Assembly: GCA_017480345.1 (NCBI GenBank) | Contig: JAFVAU010000019.1 | Location: 1 to 64,000 of the forward strand | Direction of reading: 5' to 3' | Length of the DNA: 64,000 nucleotides | DNA from: Bacteroidales bacterium | Lineage (GTDB): Bacteria; Bacteroidota; Bacteroidia; Bacteroidales; UBA932 | Part shown: positions 1-9,288 of the stretch, one piece after another | How the letters are laid out: each line of letters starts with the position of its first letter | How positions within the stretch are numbered: position 1 is the first letter of the stretch | The notes under the pieces: model-generated | Seen by the model: the letters and a program-made list of their open reading frames with translations, nothing else | Databases searched by the model: none | What the model was told of the DNA's origin: nothing | Made by a program: the position numbers and the translations under genes

Positions 1-95
<95 letters not shown>

Positions 96-96
96 G

Positions 97-135
97 GAAT
101 GCCAGACGTCAGATGACGCCTGGCATTCTTCGTTT
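97..135 (+). terminator. rRNA operon terminator hairpin
   Basis: GAATGCCAG at 97-105 pairs with CTGGCATTC at 120-128, with an inner CGTC/GACG stem, followed by TTCGTTT. It lies immediately after the 5S rRNA. Confidence 0.8.
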
Positions 136-139
136 AATA

Positions 140-248
140 GGTGACAAGTAAGTGATTGACTGTGAGGGGGTTCCTGGAAATTTCTCGTTCAAAAAATGAA
201 CGAGAAATGTATTACAAGTGACAGAGTATCAGCAAGTTAGTTGTCACC
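140..248 (+). repeat. 109-bp MITE-like repeat, copy 1
   Basis: The element begins GGTGACAAGTAAGTGATTG and ends GTTAGTTGTCACC, so it has imperfect terminal inverted repeats. Its centre is a perfect 10-bp hairpin, TTTCTCGTTC / GAACGAGAAA (181-206). A second copy of the same length lies inverted at 36413-36521. This copy sits between the 5S rRNA and the 3' end of argR, where it could also act as a bidirectional terminator. It has no coding capacity, so any transposition would need an enzyme acting in trans. Confidence 0.8.
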
Positions 249-264
249 CAAAAAATGCCGGCTT

Positions 265-732
265 TTAATCCTCTTTGGGTTCCACACGGGCGCGGATGCC
301 GGGAAGGATGACTTCCAGGGCATCCAGCGTCTGGTGCTGGGTATAACCGGAGCGGATAGCCAGGAATACCGCGTCGTCTCCGGCGATGGTTCCCATGATA
401 GGGGCCGATGGATGCCGGTCCAGATAGGTGGCCAGGGCCGGGGCAAAGCCCACCGGCGTCTTGATGACGGCCAGCGGAAGAGCGAACTCGATGCTCACGA
501 TGCTGCCGGAAAGGCTGGTGGGAACGCTCCGCGCGGGCTGCGCTTTCCTGCCCACATATCCCTCACCTGGAATTTTCTGAATATTCAGGGCCTTTAGGTC
601 CCGTGACAAAGTAGCCTGGGTGGCAGCAATGCCGCGCAGGCTCAGTTTTTCCAGCAGCTCATCCTGGCTGTAAATGGCTTCCCGGCCGATAATTTCCAAA
701 ATGGCGTTCCGGCGGGCGTGGGTGTTTTGCAT
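265..732 (-). CDS. argR: Arginine repressor ArgR
   Basis: A 155-residue protein of normal ArgR length. The N-terminal winged helix-turn-helix (about residues 8-70) carries SQDELLEKL and ATQATLSRDLKAL, the DNA-recognition region. The C-terminal domain (about 80-150) has the GTIAGDDAVFLAI motif that binds arginine and forms hexamers. The family represses arginine biosynthesis or activates catabolism when arginine is abundant. No arg genes lie nearby, so it acts in trans. It is divergent from susC and convergent with the 5S rRNA; a -7 box lies 20 bp upstream of the ATG. Confidence 0.93.
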   Translation of the reverse strand: MQNTHARRNAILEIIGREAIYSQDELLEKLSLRGIAATQATLSRDLKALNIQKIPGEGYVGRKAQPARSVPTSLSGSIVSIEFALPLAVIKTPVGFAPALATYLDRHPSAPIMGTIAGDDAVFLAIRSGYTQHQTLDALEVILPGIRARVEPKED

Positions 733-751
733 ATTATTAACTTTTATGCAG

Positions 752-759
752 CAAAGATA
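752..759 (-). promoter_or_regulatory. argR promoter -7 box
   Basis: TATCTTTG on the minus strand matches the Bacteroidetes TAnnTTTG element and sits 20 bp before the argR ATG. A clear -33 box at the right spacing was not seen. Confidence 0.6.
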
Positions 760-813
760 CAGAAATTGAAAAAAATCAAAAAATTGGATTTGCTTGCAAT
801 TTGTGATTTTTTC

Positions 814-824
814 GGGGGGGGGGG
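814..824. repeat. Homopolymeric G tract (11 G)
   Basis: Eleven consecutive G residues lie in the AT-rich 308-bp gap between argR and susC, followed by TATAAAAATC. Tracts of this length are prone to slippage, in the cell or in sequencing. The rest of the gap holds the argR promoter, a hairpin at 947-970 (CGGACT / AGTCCG) that may lie in the susC leader, and a weak promoter-like AATCTTTG before it. No small gene is seen. Confidence 0.7.
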
Positions 825-1040
825 TATAAAAATCTTAAGTAAAAATTTTAATATCTGTTTGAATTTTTCAAAATTTTGCCGGAAGTAGTTGAAAATCCGT
901 TGTTTTTGAGCCTTGCAAAACTGAAATAACTTTTCAATCTTTGCATCGGACTTAAGTATTTATTAGTCCGATTATAGTAGTGTATCGGTACAGAAATCTG
1001 TTTTTGTATCAATATTTATGTTTAATTAATTTTCATGCTT

Positions 1041-4000
1041 ATGAAAAGAATCAGTTTGTTGCTGATGTGCGTTTTCGCTACCCTTGGTGTAGCTCTGAAC
1101 GCGCAGAACATCACCGTGAAAGGTACGGTTACGGACCGTGCTTCCGGTGAGCCCATCACGGGTGCTGCTGTAGTAGTGCAGGGTAACCCCAGCGCTTATG
1201 CCCTTACGGATGTCGATGGTGCGTTTACCATCAACGTCCCCCGGGATGGCTACCTGGTGGTGAGCAACCTGGGCTACAAGACTACGCAGGTCCCCGTGAA
1301 CGGTTTCACTTCTCTCTCCATCACCCTTGAGGAGGATGCCGAGTACCTGGACGAAGTTGTGGTTACGGCCCAGGGCCTGACCCGCAAGCAGAAGGCCATT
1401 GGCTATTCCGCCCAGGTAATCAATGAGGAGACCCTCACCATGACCCACAGTTCCGACATGGGTAACTCCCTGGCTGGTAAAGTGGCCGGCGCCCAGTTCT
1501 GGGGTGCTGGTGGCGCCACCTTCAACGAAGGTACCATTGTCCTTCGCGGTGCCACGTCCTATTCCGACGTTCAGGGTAATTCCCCCATCTATGTAATTGA
1601 TGGAGTGATTGCCAGTTCCTACGCTGTGAATATGGACGATGTGGCCTCCATCAACATCCTGAAAGGCCCCTCTGCTACCGCCCTGTATGGTTCCCGCGGT
1701 GCAAACGGTGCGGTGATTATCACCACCAAGAAGGCCGAGGAAGGACAGTCCCACATTGAGTTCTCTCACACGACGGCCGTTGAGACCTATTATAACCATA
1801 TTAAGCTCAACAACCTCTATGGCGGCGGTTCCATGGCTGCCGAGGTTACGGCCCTGGCCAATCAATATGGTGCAGATGCATATGACTACACCTCCGCTCC
1901 TTTCCTGTTTGGCGAGTATGGAGAGATGCAGCTGGAAGACGGCACGTACTACATGGACTACGGCTCCGATGAGAACTGGGGTCCCCGCTTCGACGGAAAG
2001 ACGCTGGTTCGTCCCGCCATTTCCTGGGATCCGACTTCGAGTAAGTACGGACAGGCTGAAACTTGGGAATCCCGTCTGAAACTGAGCGACCTCACCCGCG
2101 CCGCCTGGACCAACACCACCAACATCGCCTTCTCCAAATCCATGAAGGGGCTTAGCACCCGCGTGGCTTTCACCAATGTGGATCGTCAAGGTGTCATGTA
2201 CAACTCCAAGGCTGTACGCCGCTCCTTCAGCATCACCACCTCCATCAAGCCCACCAGCTGGATCAATGCAGATGTGAGCTATCGCTTCCGTCAGCGTCAG
2301 AACCAGAATGCCGCCACCGAAGGTTACAGTGCGGAAGGTAACGTGGTTTGCGACTTCACCCAGTGGGGTCAGACCAACGTGAACATCAAGGATTATCAGG
2401 ATTATCTGGCCCCGGATGGCAGCTGGAGAACGTGGAACATCATCTCTCCCACCAACCTTACGCCTAACTTCCACGATAACCCTTACGGAACCTTGGAAAA
2501 CTATAACAGCACCAACACGATGTATTATCACATCATTGCCGGAGATGTTTATACCAACCTTCCGTTCAACATCCGTGTAGGTGCCCGTTTCAATGCCTAC
2601 CTCACCAACAGCAAGTACGAGGCCAAGCACGGCAGCGGCTCCATCAACTGGGATCCTTACTTCCGTACTTACCAAAGCAACAGCTCGGACTTTACCGCCC
2701 AGGGCTATGTGACCTATGGCGGCCAGTTTGTAGACAACAAGCTGTCCGTGGAAGCCGCCGCTTTCGCCGAGACTCGCGCATACAATTACTATTATCTGAA
2801 CAGTGCCACCAACGGCGGCCTGTCCGTTCCCGGCTTCTTCAACTTGAAGGCCTCCAACTCCACCTATTCCACCAATAACAGCGAGGAACACTTTAAGACC
2901 CGTTCCTTCTTCGGTACCGCTACGATTGGTTGGGATGACCTCGTTTACTTGGACGGTTCCATCCGTTACGATATCGACTCCCGTCTCCCCGATACGGCCA
3001 ATGGTTATCTCTATGGTGGCGGATCCCTGTCCTTCATGGCTTCCAAGCTCATCAACGCTCCCTGGCTGAATTTCTGGAAAATCCGTGGTTCCATTGCCCA
3101 GGTAGGTTCCACGCTGGGCGCCTACAACATCTATCCCATCTATGGTGTCGGCTCCAAAGTACACAACCTCCCGGCCATGTACGAACCCAATGAGCTGAAG
3201 AACCCGAACATCAAGCCCACCATCTCCACCTCCTTTGAAGTGGGTACGGAATTCAAGATGTTCAACAACCGTTTCTTCGGAGACTTCAACTTCTACCGCA
3301 AAGACACCAAGAACGATATCATCAGCGCCAATGTACTGCCTCAGGCCGGATATTCCTACCGTACGCTGAATGCAGGTCTGGTAAGAAACCAGGGTATCGA
3401 GATTGTCCTGGGTGGCACTCCGGTGAAGACCAAGGTGGTGGACTGGACGCTCACCGCCAACCTGGCCAGAAACGTGAACACCCTGATGGAGCTTACTCCT
3501 GATCAGGATTCCTATACCATCTACTGGTCCGGCTTCTCCTATCGTTTCTATGAGAAGGCCATCAAGGGACAGCCTATCGGTGTTCTCACCACAGGTTCCC
3601 GTTTCGCCAGAAACGAAGAAGGCAAGTATATCCTGAGAGACGGCAATGCCACTTGGGGTGAAGTGCGTCCCACTTATGAGACCAATAAAGAGAAGGAAGT
3701 GGGCAATGTCCAGCCCAAGTTTACGGGTGGTTTCTCCACCTCCCTGCGCGTAGGCCAGTTCACGCTGGGCGCCTCCTTGGATTTCCTGGTGGGTGGCAAG
3801 ATTGTCTCCTGGACCAACATGTGGGGAGAAGGTTCCGGTACCCTCCTTGCAACGGCTTCCGTCAACCCCAAGGGTGTGAACGTGCGTGAACCCGTCGCTG
3901 CCGGCGGTGGTGTCTATATTGAAGGTGTGGATGCCGACGGCAATCCCAAGTCCGGTTACGTGGATGCCTACAACTGGTACCATGACAAGGCCACTTACGA

Positions 4001-4268
4001 CCTCGATTCCTGGGTATATGACCGTACTTATGTGAAGCTTCGTGAAGTTTCCCTCCGTTACGATCTTCCCAAGAAGTTCCTCCAGAACCTGGGTATCGGC
4101 CTTTCTCAGGCCAGCGTGGCCGTGGTGGCTACCAACCCTTGGCTCATCTACTCTGCCGCTCCCAACCTGGATCCCTCTGAAATCGCAGGTACGGAATATG
4201 GCTATCTCGAAGGCGGACAGGCCATGTCTACCCGCTCTGTCGGTCTCACCATCAATGTCACTTTCTAA
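1041..4268 (+). CDS. SusC/RagA-family TonB-dependent outer-membrane transporter
   Basis: About 1075 residues with a signal peptide (MKRISLLLMCVFATLGVALNA). It starts with a carboxypeptidase-regulatory-like beta-sandwich (ITVKGTVTDRASGEPITGAAV), then a TonB-dependent plug (IYVIDGV, INILKGPSATALYGSRGANGAVII), then a long beta-barrel ending in an aromatic residue (LTINVTF). With the downstream SusD partner it would import oligosaccharides or peptides, powered by TonB-ExbBD. The start is placed at 1041; an in-frame ATG at 1035 adds two residues. No glycoside hydrolase or dedicated regulator is adjacent, so the substrate is unknown. Confidence 0.95.
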   Translation: MKRISLLLMCVFATLGVALNAQNITVKGTVTDRASGEPITGAAVVVQGNPSAYALTDVDGAFTINVPRDGYLVVSNLGYKTTQVPVNGFTSLSITLEEDAEYLDEVVVTAQGLTRKQKAIGYSAQVINEETLTMTHSSDMGNSLAGKVAGAQFWGAGGATFNEGTIVLRGATSYSDVQGNSPIYVIDGVIASSYAVNMDDVASINILKGPSATALYGSRGANGAVIITTKKAEEGQSHIEFSHTTAVETYYNHIKLNNLYGGGSMAAEVTALANQYGADAYDYTSAPFLFGEYGEMQLEDGTYYMDYGSDENWGPRFDGKTLVRPAISWDPTSSKYGQAETWESRLKLSDLTRAAWTNTTNIAFSKSMKGLSTRVAFTNVDRQGVMYNSKAVRRSFSITTSIKPTSWINADVSYRFRQRQNQNAATEGYSAEGNVVCDFTQWGQTNVNIKDYQDYLAPDGSWRTWNIISPTNLTPNFHDNPYGTLENYNSTNTMYYHIIAGDVYTNLPFNIRVGARFNAYLTNSKYEAKHGSGSINWDPYFRTYQSNSSDFTAQGYVTYGGQFVDNKLSVEAAAFAETRAYNYYYLNSATNGGLSVPGFFNLKASNSTYSTNNSEEHFKTRSFFGTATIGWDDLVYLDGSIRYDIDSRLPDTANGYLYGGGSLSFMASKLINAPWLNFWKIRGSIAQVGSTLGAYNIYPIYGVGSKVHNLPAMYEPNELKNPNIKPTISTSFEVGTEFKMFNNRFFGDFNFYRKDTKNDIISANVLPQAGYSYRTLNAGLVRNQGIEIVLGGTPVKTKVVDWTLTANLARNVNTLMELTPDQDSYTIYWSGFSYRFYEKAIKGQPIGVLTTGSRFARNEEGKYILRDGNATWGEVRPTYETNKEKEVGNVQPKFTGGFSTSLRVGQFTLGASLDFLVGGKIVSWTNMWGEGSGTLLATASVNPKGVNVREPVAAGGGVYIEGVDADGNPKSGYVDAYNWYHDKATYDLDSWVYDRTYVKLREVSLRYDLPKKFLQNLGIGLSQASVAVVATNPWLIYSAAPNLDPSEIAGTEYGYLEGGQAMSTRSVGLTINVTF

Positions 4269-4286
4269 AGTATAGGAGGAATAATC

Positions 4287-6284
4287 ATGAAAAAACTTTT
4301 CAGTATTCTGATCGCCTCTGCAGTGGCCGCCCTGTTTGTTGTTTCCTGCAACAAGTTCGGAGACATCAACAAGGACCCCAACAATCCTACGACGGCTTAT
4401 ACGAGTTATCTGTTCACCTACTCCACCAACTATATCCCCTGGTTTGTCCTGGGTGATGCCACCAACGGCTACGACCCTTGGCAGCAGGAGTGGAACGGCT
4501 ATTTCTCCGAGTCCAAGAACAACCAGTACGGTCAGCTGGGTACTACTTCCCAGTATACCCGCATCGGCTCCATCTATCTGTATGGCCTGAAGAACCTGCA
4601 GATGATCATTGACATGAACGAGGACGAGGAACAGAAAGACCAGCCCAATGTGGCCAGTTTCGGTACGGCGGCCAACCAGATTGCCGTGGCCAAAACCTTG
4701 CAGGCCTTCTATTACATGTCCCTGACGGACATGATCGGCCCCATTGTCATGTCCGAGGCCTTCAAGGGTCAAAGCGACGACAACTGGAAGCCTGTCTATG
4801 ACAAGCAGGAAAAGGTTTACGAGCAGCTGGACGCCCTCCTCAAAGAGGCTTACGCTCAGTTTGACGAGACCGGATCCCTGAGCGCTTCGGCCGATGTTAT
4901 CTACGGTGGTGACATTGCCAAGTGGAAAAAACTCAACGCTTCCCTTCGTATGCTGGCGGCCATCAAGCTTTGCGACGTGGCTCCGGAAGTGGGTAAGTCC
5001 CGCTTTGCCGCCGCCTATGCCGATGGAGGTATGACCTCTGCTGCAGACGGTTTCGACTTCACCTACGACGACCTTCACTGGAACATGCTCTACTACTGGT
5101 GCTCCAACGACTATGCCGGTGCCGGTAAGAATATCGTTCCTAACATGATTATCGTGGAGGCCATGAAGGAATTGGAAGACAACCGTATGTTCAAGTACTT
5201 CGACATCGAAGGATACAAGGGTGAGCGCAAGGAGTCCATCTTCCCGCGTGACCAGTATACTTCCTTCTACGGTGCCCCCTTCGGCCTTTCCACCAACACG
5301 GCCGTTACGGACTTCGGCGACTGCGTGAGCTCCATCAACAGCAAGATGCTGGCCATGGACGCCACCATTCCCGTGATCCCCGCCGCCCGCGTGCTTCTCA
5401 CCGAAGCCGAGGCTGCCTTCCGCGGTTGGATATCGGCCGACCCCAAGACCCTTTATGAGGAAGGTATCAAAGCTTCCTTCGAATGGTGGGGCGCTATCGG
5501 TGCCGATGCTTATGTGGCCAAGCCTGCCGTGGCTTACAATGCCGCCAACGGGCTGGAGCTGATTGCCACCCAGCGCTGGATCGCTTCTTACCTCTCCGAT
5601 GGTGTGGAGGCCTGGTCTGACTGGCGTCGTCTGGACATCCCCGAGATGCCCGTGGGCCCCGCTGCCATTGATAAGGGTATTGACCAGTATCCTTACCGCC
5701 TGGGCTTCTATGCCGATACGGATGTGGCCTATAACGAGGAGAACTACAAGGCCGCTCTGTCCGACATTACCGGTGACGACCAGGTGACCGGCCGTGTGTG
5801 GTGGGATGTGGCAGAAAACACCAAGACCGCCCTCACCCCCGAACAGCAGGTTCCTTCCGTCGTGATTCCGGCCGATTGGCAGCCTTCCATGACCGGTACG
5901 ATGGAATACGGTTTCTATTATTATTCCGGAGAGCCGCTTTACGAGTCCCACGATGCTGTCCTCTACGAGGATGTGAATCACCCCGGTGTCTGGAAGATCG
6001 CCCCTTATGCCGACAGCGAATTGCTGCTTGAATTCGATGAAACGGACAAATCCTTCTATTATCCTGCCCAGGTGGTTGGTAATGTTGATGGAAGCCCTGT
6101 CCGTGCGGCTGACTGGGATGCCGACCAGGGAACCGACCACGCGGACGATCCTACTTACCGTGGTTATTGGGATGACGAGGAGCAGGCTTGGCTCTTCATG
6201 ACTATATGGAGAGCCCAGGGTGCTGACGGAAAATGGAGCCTGGTGGCATATGGTTATGATGCGTTTATTCCCGATGCGGAATAA
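4287..6284 (+). CDS. SusD-like substrate-binding lipoprotein with C-terminal extension
   Basis: It lies 18 bp after susC. The lipoprotein signal is MKKLFSILIASAVAALFVVSC, with the lipidated cysteine in VVSCNKFGDINKDPNN, followed by a SusD/RagB (SusD_2-like) TPR-type fold. It captures the ligand and delivers it to the SusC channel at the cell surface. The protein is 665 residues, while relatives of this subgroup are usually about 500. The usual end (EENYKAAL...VWWDV) is reached near residue 510, leaving about 150 extra residues rich in W, Y, D and E of unknown function. Probably one operon with susC, closed by the hairpin at 6339. Confidence 0.93.
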   Translation: MKKLFSILIASAVAALFVVSCNKFGDINKDPNNPTTAYTSYLFTYSTNYIPWFVLGDATNGYDPWQQEWNGYFSESKNNQYGQLGTTSQYTRIGSIYLYGLKNLQMIIDMNEDEEQKDQPNVASFGTAANQIAVAKTLQAFYYMSLTDMIGPIVMSEAFKGQSDDNWKPVYDKQEKVYEQLDALLKEAYAQFDETGSLSASADVIYGGDIAKWKKLNASLRMLAAIKLCDVAPEVGKSRFAAAYADGGMTSAADGFDFTYDDLHWNMLYYWCSNDYAGAGKNIVPNMIIVEAMKELEDNRMFKYFDIEGYKGERKESIFPRDQYTSFYGAPFGLSTNTAVTDFGDCVSSINSKMLAMDATIPVIPAARVLLTEAEAAFRGWISADPKTLYEEGIKASFEWWGAIGADAYVAKPAVAYNAANGLELIATQRWIASYLSDGVEAWSDWRRLDIPEMPVGPAAIDKGIDQYPYRLGFYADTDVAYNEENYKAALSDITGDDQVTGRVWWDVAENTKTALTPEQQVPSVVIPADWQPSMTGTMEYGFYYYSGEPLYESHDAVLYEDVNHPGVWKIAPYADSELLLEFDETDKSFYYPAQVVGNVDGSPVRAADWDADQGTDHADDPTYRGYWDDEEQAWLFMTIWRAQGADGKWSLVAYGYDAFIPDAE

Positions 6285-6338
6285 TTACAATGTGGAATAC
6301 AGATTGGTTAAACAAATATTGATATGATCTGTACCCCG

Positions 6339-6375
6339 CCGGAGCGAGTCGAAAGACCCGCTCCGGTTTTTTATT
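6339..6375 (+). terminator. Terminator of the susCD pair
   Basis: CCGGAGCG...GTC and GAC...CGCTCCGG form a near-perfect stem with a GAAA loop, followed by TTTTTTATT. It is 54 bp after the susD stop. Confidence 0.88.
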
Positions 6376-6389
6376 CCATAGGCCATTAA

Positions 6390-6420
6390 TTGCCTTTGTC
6401 TAATATTTTTCGTAAATTTG
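6390..6420 (+). promoter_or_regulatory. eno promoter
   Basis: TTG at 6390-6392 and TAAATTTG at 6413-6420 are separated by 20 nt, the Bacteroidetes sigma-ABfr pattern. The predicted start site is about 40 nt before the eno ATG. Confidence 0.8.
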
Positions 6421-6452
6421 CGCCGCTACATAAAGCGACGCAAATTTTTTAA

Positions 6453-7772
<1,320 letters not shown>

Positions 7773-7792
7773 GTCAGGCGTTTGCAAACTTT

Positions 7793-7835
7793 TGGGCCAG
7801 GTGGGTTTTTAAGCAACCTACCTGGCCCATTCTTT
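7793..7835 (+). terminator. eno terminator
   Basis: A 15-bp stem (TGGGCCAGGTGGGTT against AACCTACCTGGCCCA, one mismatch) is followed by TTCTTT. The same sequence occurs in inverse orientation at 7868-7904. Confidence 0.85.
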
Positions 7836-7867
7836 ACCCGTTCAGGGTTATTCAGACTGCGTTTTCG

Positions 7868-7904
7868 TGGGCGAGGTGGGCGGCATGAAAACCTACCTGG
7901 CCCA
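7868..7904 (-). repeat. Inverted second copy of the eno terminator hairpin
   Basis: On the minus strand it reads TGGGCCAGGT-AGGTTTTCATG and is clearly related to 7793-7829. It lies 8 bp past the stop of the leftward aldo/keto reductase gene and probably terminates it. The two copies face each other across about 40 bp. Confidence 0.65.
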
Positions 7905-7911
7905 AAAATGC

Positions 7912-9264
7912 TTAGAGGGTGTCCTGTTTCAGGTTCTCCACATACTGGGCTATTCGCCGCAGCTGCTGGGGAATGGGGATGCTCTGGGGACAATGGCTCA
8001 GGCACTCGCCGCAGGAGATGCAGTGATCGGCCTGGCGGACGGAGGCAACAGCCCTGTCGTAGCTCACCAGATAGGCCTTTTTGAGCTTGGCGTAGTCCTT
8101 CTGCGCGGTGCTCTGGGCGTAGGTGCCGTCCGTGATGGCCTTGTTGTAGTGCTGGAAGGTGCCGGGGATGTCTATGCCCCAGGGGCAGGGCATGCAGTAC
8201 TTGCAGTCTGTGCAGTTCACCAGCGGGTACTCCATCATCTGGGTGGCCATCCGCTCCAGGAATTCGATTTCTTCGGCCGACAGGGGCTGGAAGTGCCCGA
8301 AGGTCTCAATGTTCTCCTTCAGTGGGTCCATGGACGTCATGCCGGAGAGGACGGTGAGCACGCGGGGGTAGGTGGCGCAGAAGCGGAGGGCCCAGGAGGC
8401 CGCGCTGCGCTCCGGTTCCCGTTCCTTCATCTGCCGGGCTATCCCTTCGGGGACGCGGGCCAATCGGCCTCCCAGAAGGGGCTCCATAATCACGATGGGG
8501 ATGCCGCGCTTGTCCAGCTCCTCGTAGAGGTAGTCTGCATTCACGTTGCGCACGCCGTCGGCATGCTTCCAGTCCACGTAGTTCATCTCAATCTGGCAGA
8601 AGTCCCACACCTGCTGGCCGGAATCGTGCAGTTCCATGAAGTAGTCGAACTCGTGCTTGGCGCCGTGGAAGGAGAAGCCCAGGTTGCGGATGCGCCCCTC
8701 CTTCTTCTGCTCCAGCAGGAAGAGGATGATGCCGTTGTCCACGTAGCGGTGCTCGTAGGCCTCCTTCCCGCCCCGGCCTATCGCGTGCAGCAGGTAATAG
8801 TCAAAGTAGTCTGTATGCAGCTGCTCCAGGGAGTCGAAGAACATCTTTTTGGACGCCTGGGCCGATGCATCCCCAAAGTTGGAGAGCTTGGTGGCAATAT
8901 AATAGCTGTTTCGGGGATGGCGGCGCAGGGCTTCGCCGGCAGCCTTCTCGCTCTGGCCCATGAGGTAGGCAGGGGAGGTGTCAAAGTAGTTGACGCCATG
9001 CTCCAGGGCATAGTCCACCATCTCGTTCACGGCCTCCTGGTCAATGATTCTGCCGCCCTTGCCGTCGTCAATCATGGGCCAGCGCATGCAGCCAAAGCCC
9101 AGGGCCGATACTTTGTCTCCGTTCACCGGATTCTCCCGCATGAGCATGGCCTCTTCGTCATTGCCGGCTTGACCGGCAATCTTGGTTGATCGGGCATCTC
9201 TGGGGGCGCAGGCAGCCGCTACCGCCGCCGCGCTGCTTATTTTGATAAAGTCTCTTCTTTTCAT
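7912..9264 (-). CDS. Tat-exported aldo/keto reductase with C-terminal ferredoxin domain
   Basis: 450 residues. The N-terminus MKRRDFIKISSAAAVAAAC is a twin-arginine signal, possibly with a lipobox (AAAC). Residues about 50-320 form an aldo/keto reductase barrel (VSALGFGCMRWP, GVNYFDTSPAYLMGQSE, ATKL). The C-terminus has 4Fe-4S ligands, CTDCKYCMPCPWGIDIP and CISCGECLSHCPQSIPIP, as in the Fe-S AKR subgroup of anaerobes. The substrate is unknown. It lies 24 bp downstream of a membrane polyferredoxin on the same strand, a likely electron partner. Between signal and catalytic domain is a short insertion (TKIAGQAGNDEE) encoded by a palindromic repeat (9157-9180). Confidence 0.9.
   Translation of the reverse strand: MKRRDFIKISSAAAVAAACAPRDARSTKIAGQAGNDEEAMLMRENPVNGDKVSALGFGCMRWPMIDDGKGGRIIDQEAVNEMVDYALEHGVNYFDTSPAYLMGQSEKAAGEALRRHPRNSYYIATKLSNFGDASAQASKKMFFDSLEQLHTDYFDYYLLHAIGRGGKEAYEHRYVDNGIILFLLEQKKEGRIRNLGFSFHGAKHEFDYFMELHDSGQQVWDFCQIEMNYVDWKHADGVRNVNADYLYEELDKRGIPIVIMEPLLGGRLARVPEGIARQMKEREPERSAASWALRFCATYPRVLTVLSGMTSMDPLKENIETFGHFQPLSAEEIEFLERMATQMMEYPLVNCTDCKYCMPCPWGIDIPGTFQHYNKAITDGTYAQSTAQKDYAKLKKAYLVSYDRAVASVRQADHCISCGECLSHCPQSIPIPQQLRRIAQYVENLKQDTL
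9157..9180 (-). repeat. Partial copy of the three-hairpin in-frame repeat
   Basis: On the minus strand it reads ATTGCCGG-TCAAG-CCGGCAAT then GACG, an 8-bp perfect stem. This matches the first hairpin of the elements in atpG and the DUF2723 gene, whose loop is TCAGG. The second and third hairpins are absent. It lies in frame between signal peptide and catalytic domain. Confidence 0.6.
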
Positions 9265-9288
9265 TTCATGAAAAATAAAATGTCCACG

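Noticed and set aside
1026..6140. A 1704-codon minus-strand open frame opposite susCD
   Set aside because: It is the antisense shadow of two well-supported genes with strong codon bias; its translation has no recognisable domain and is low-complexity His/Gly/Val.
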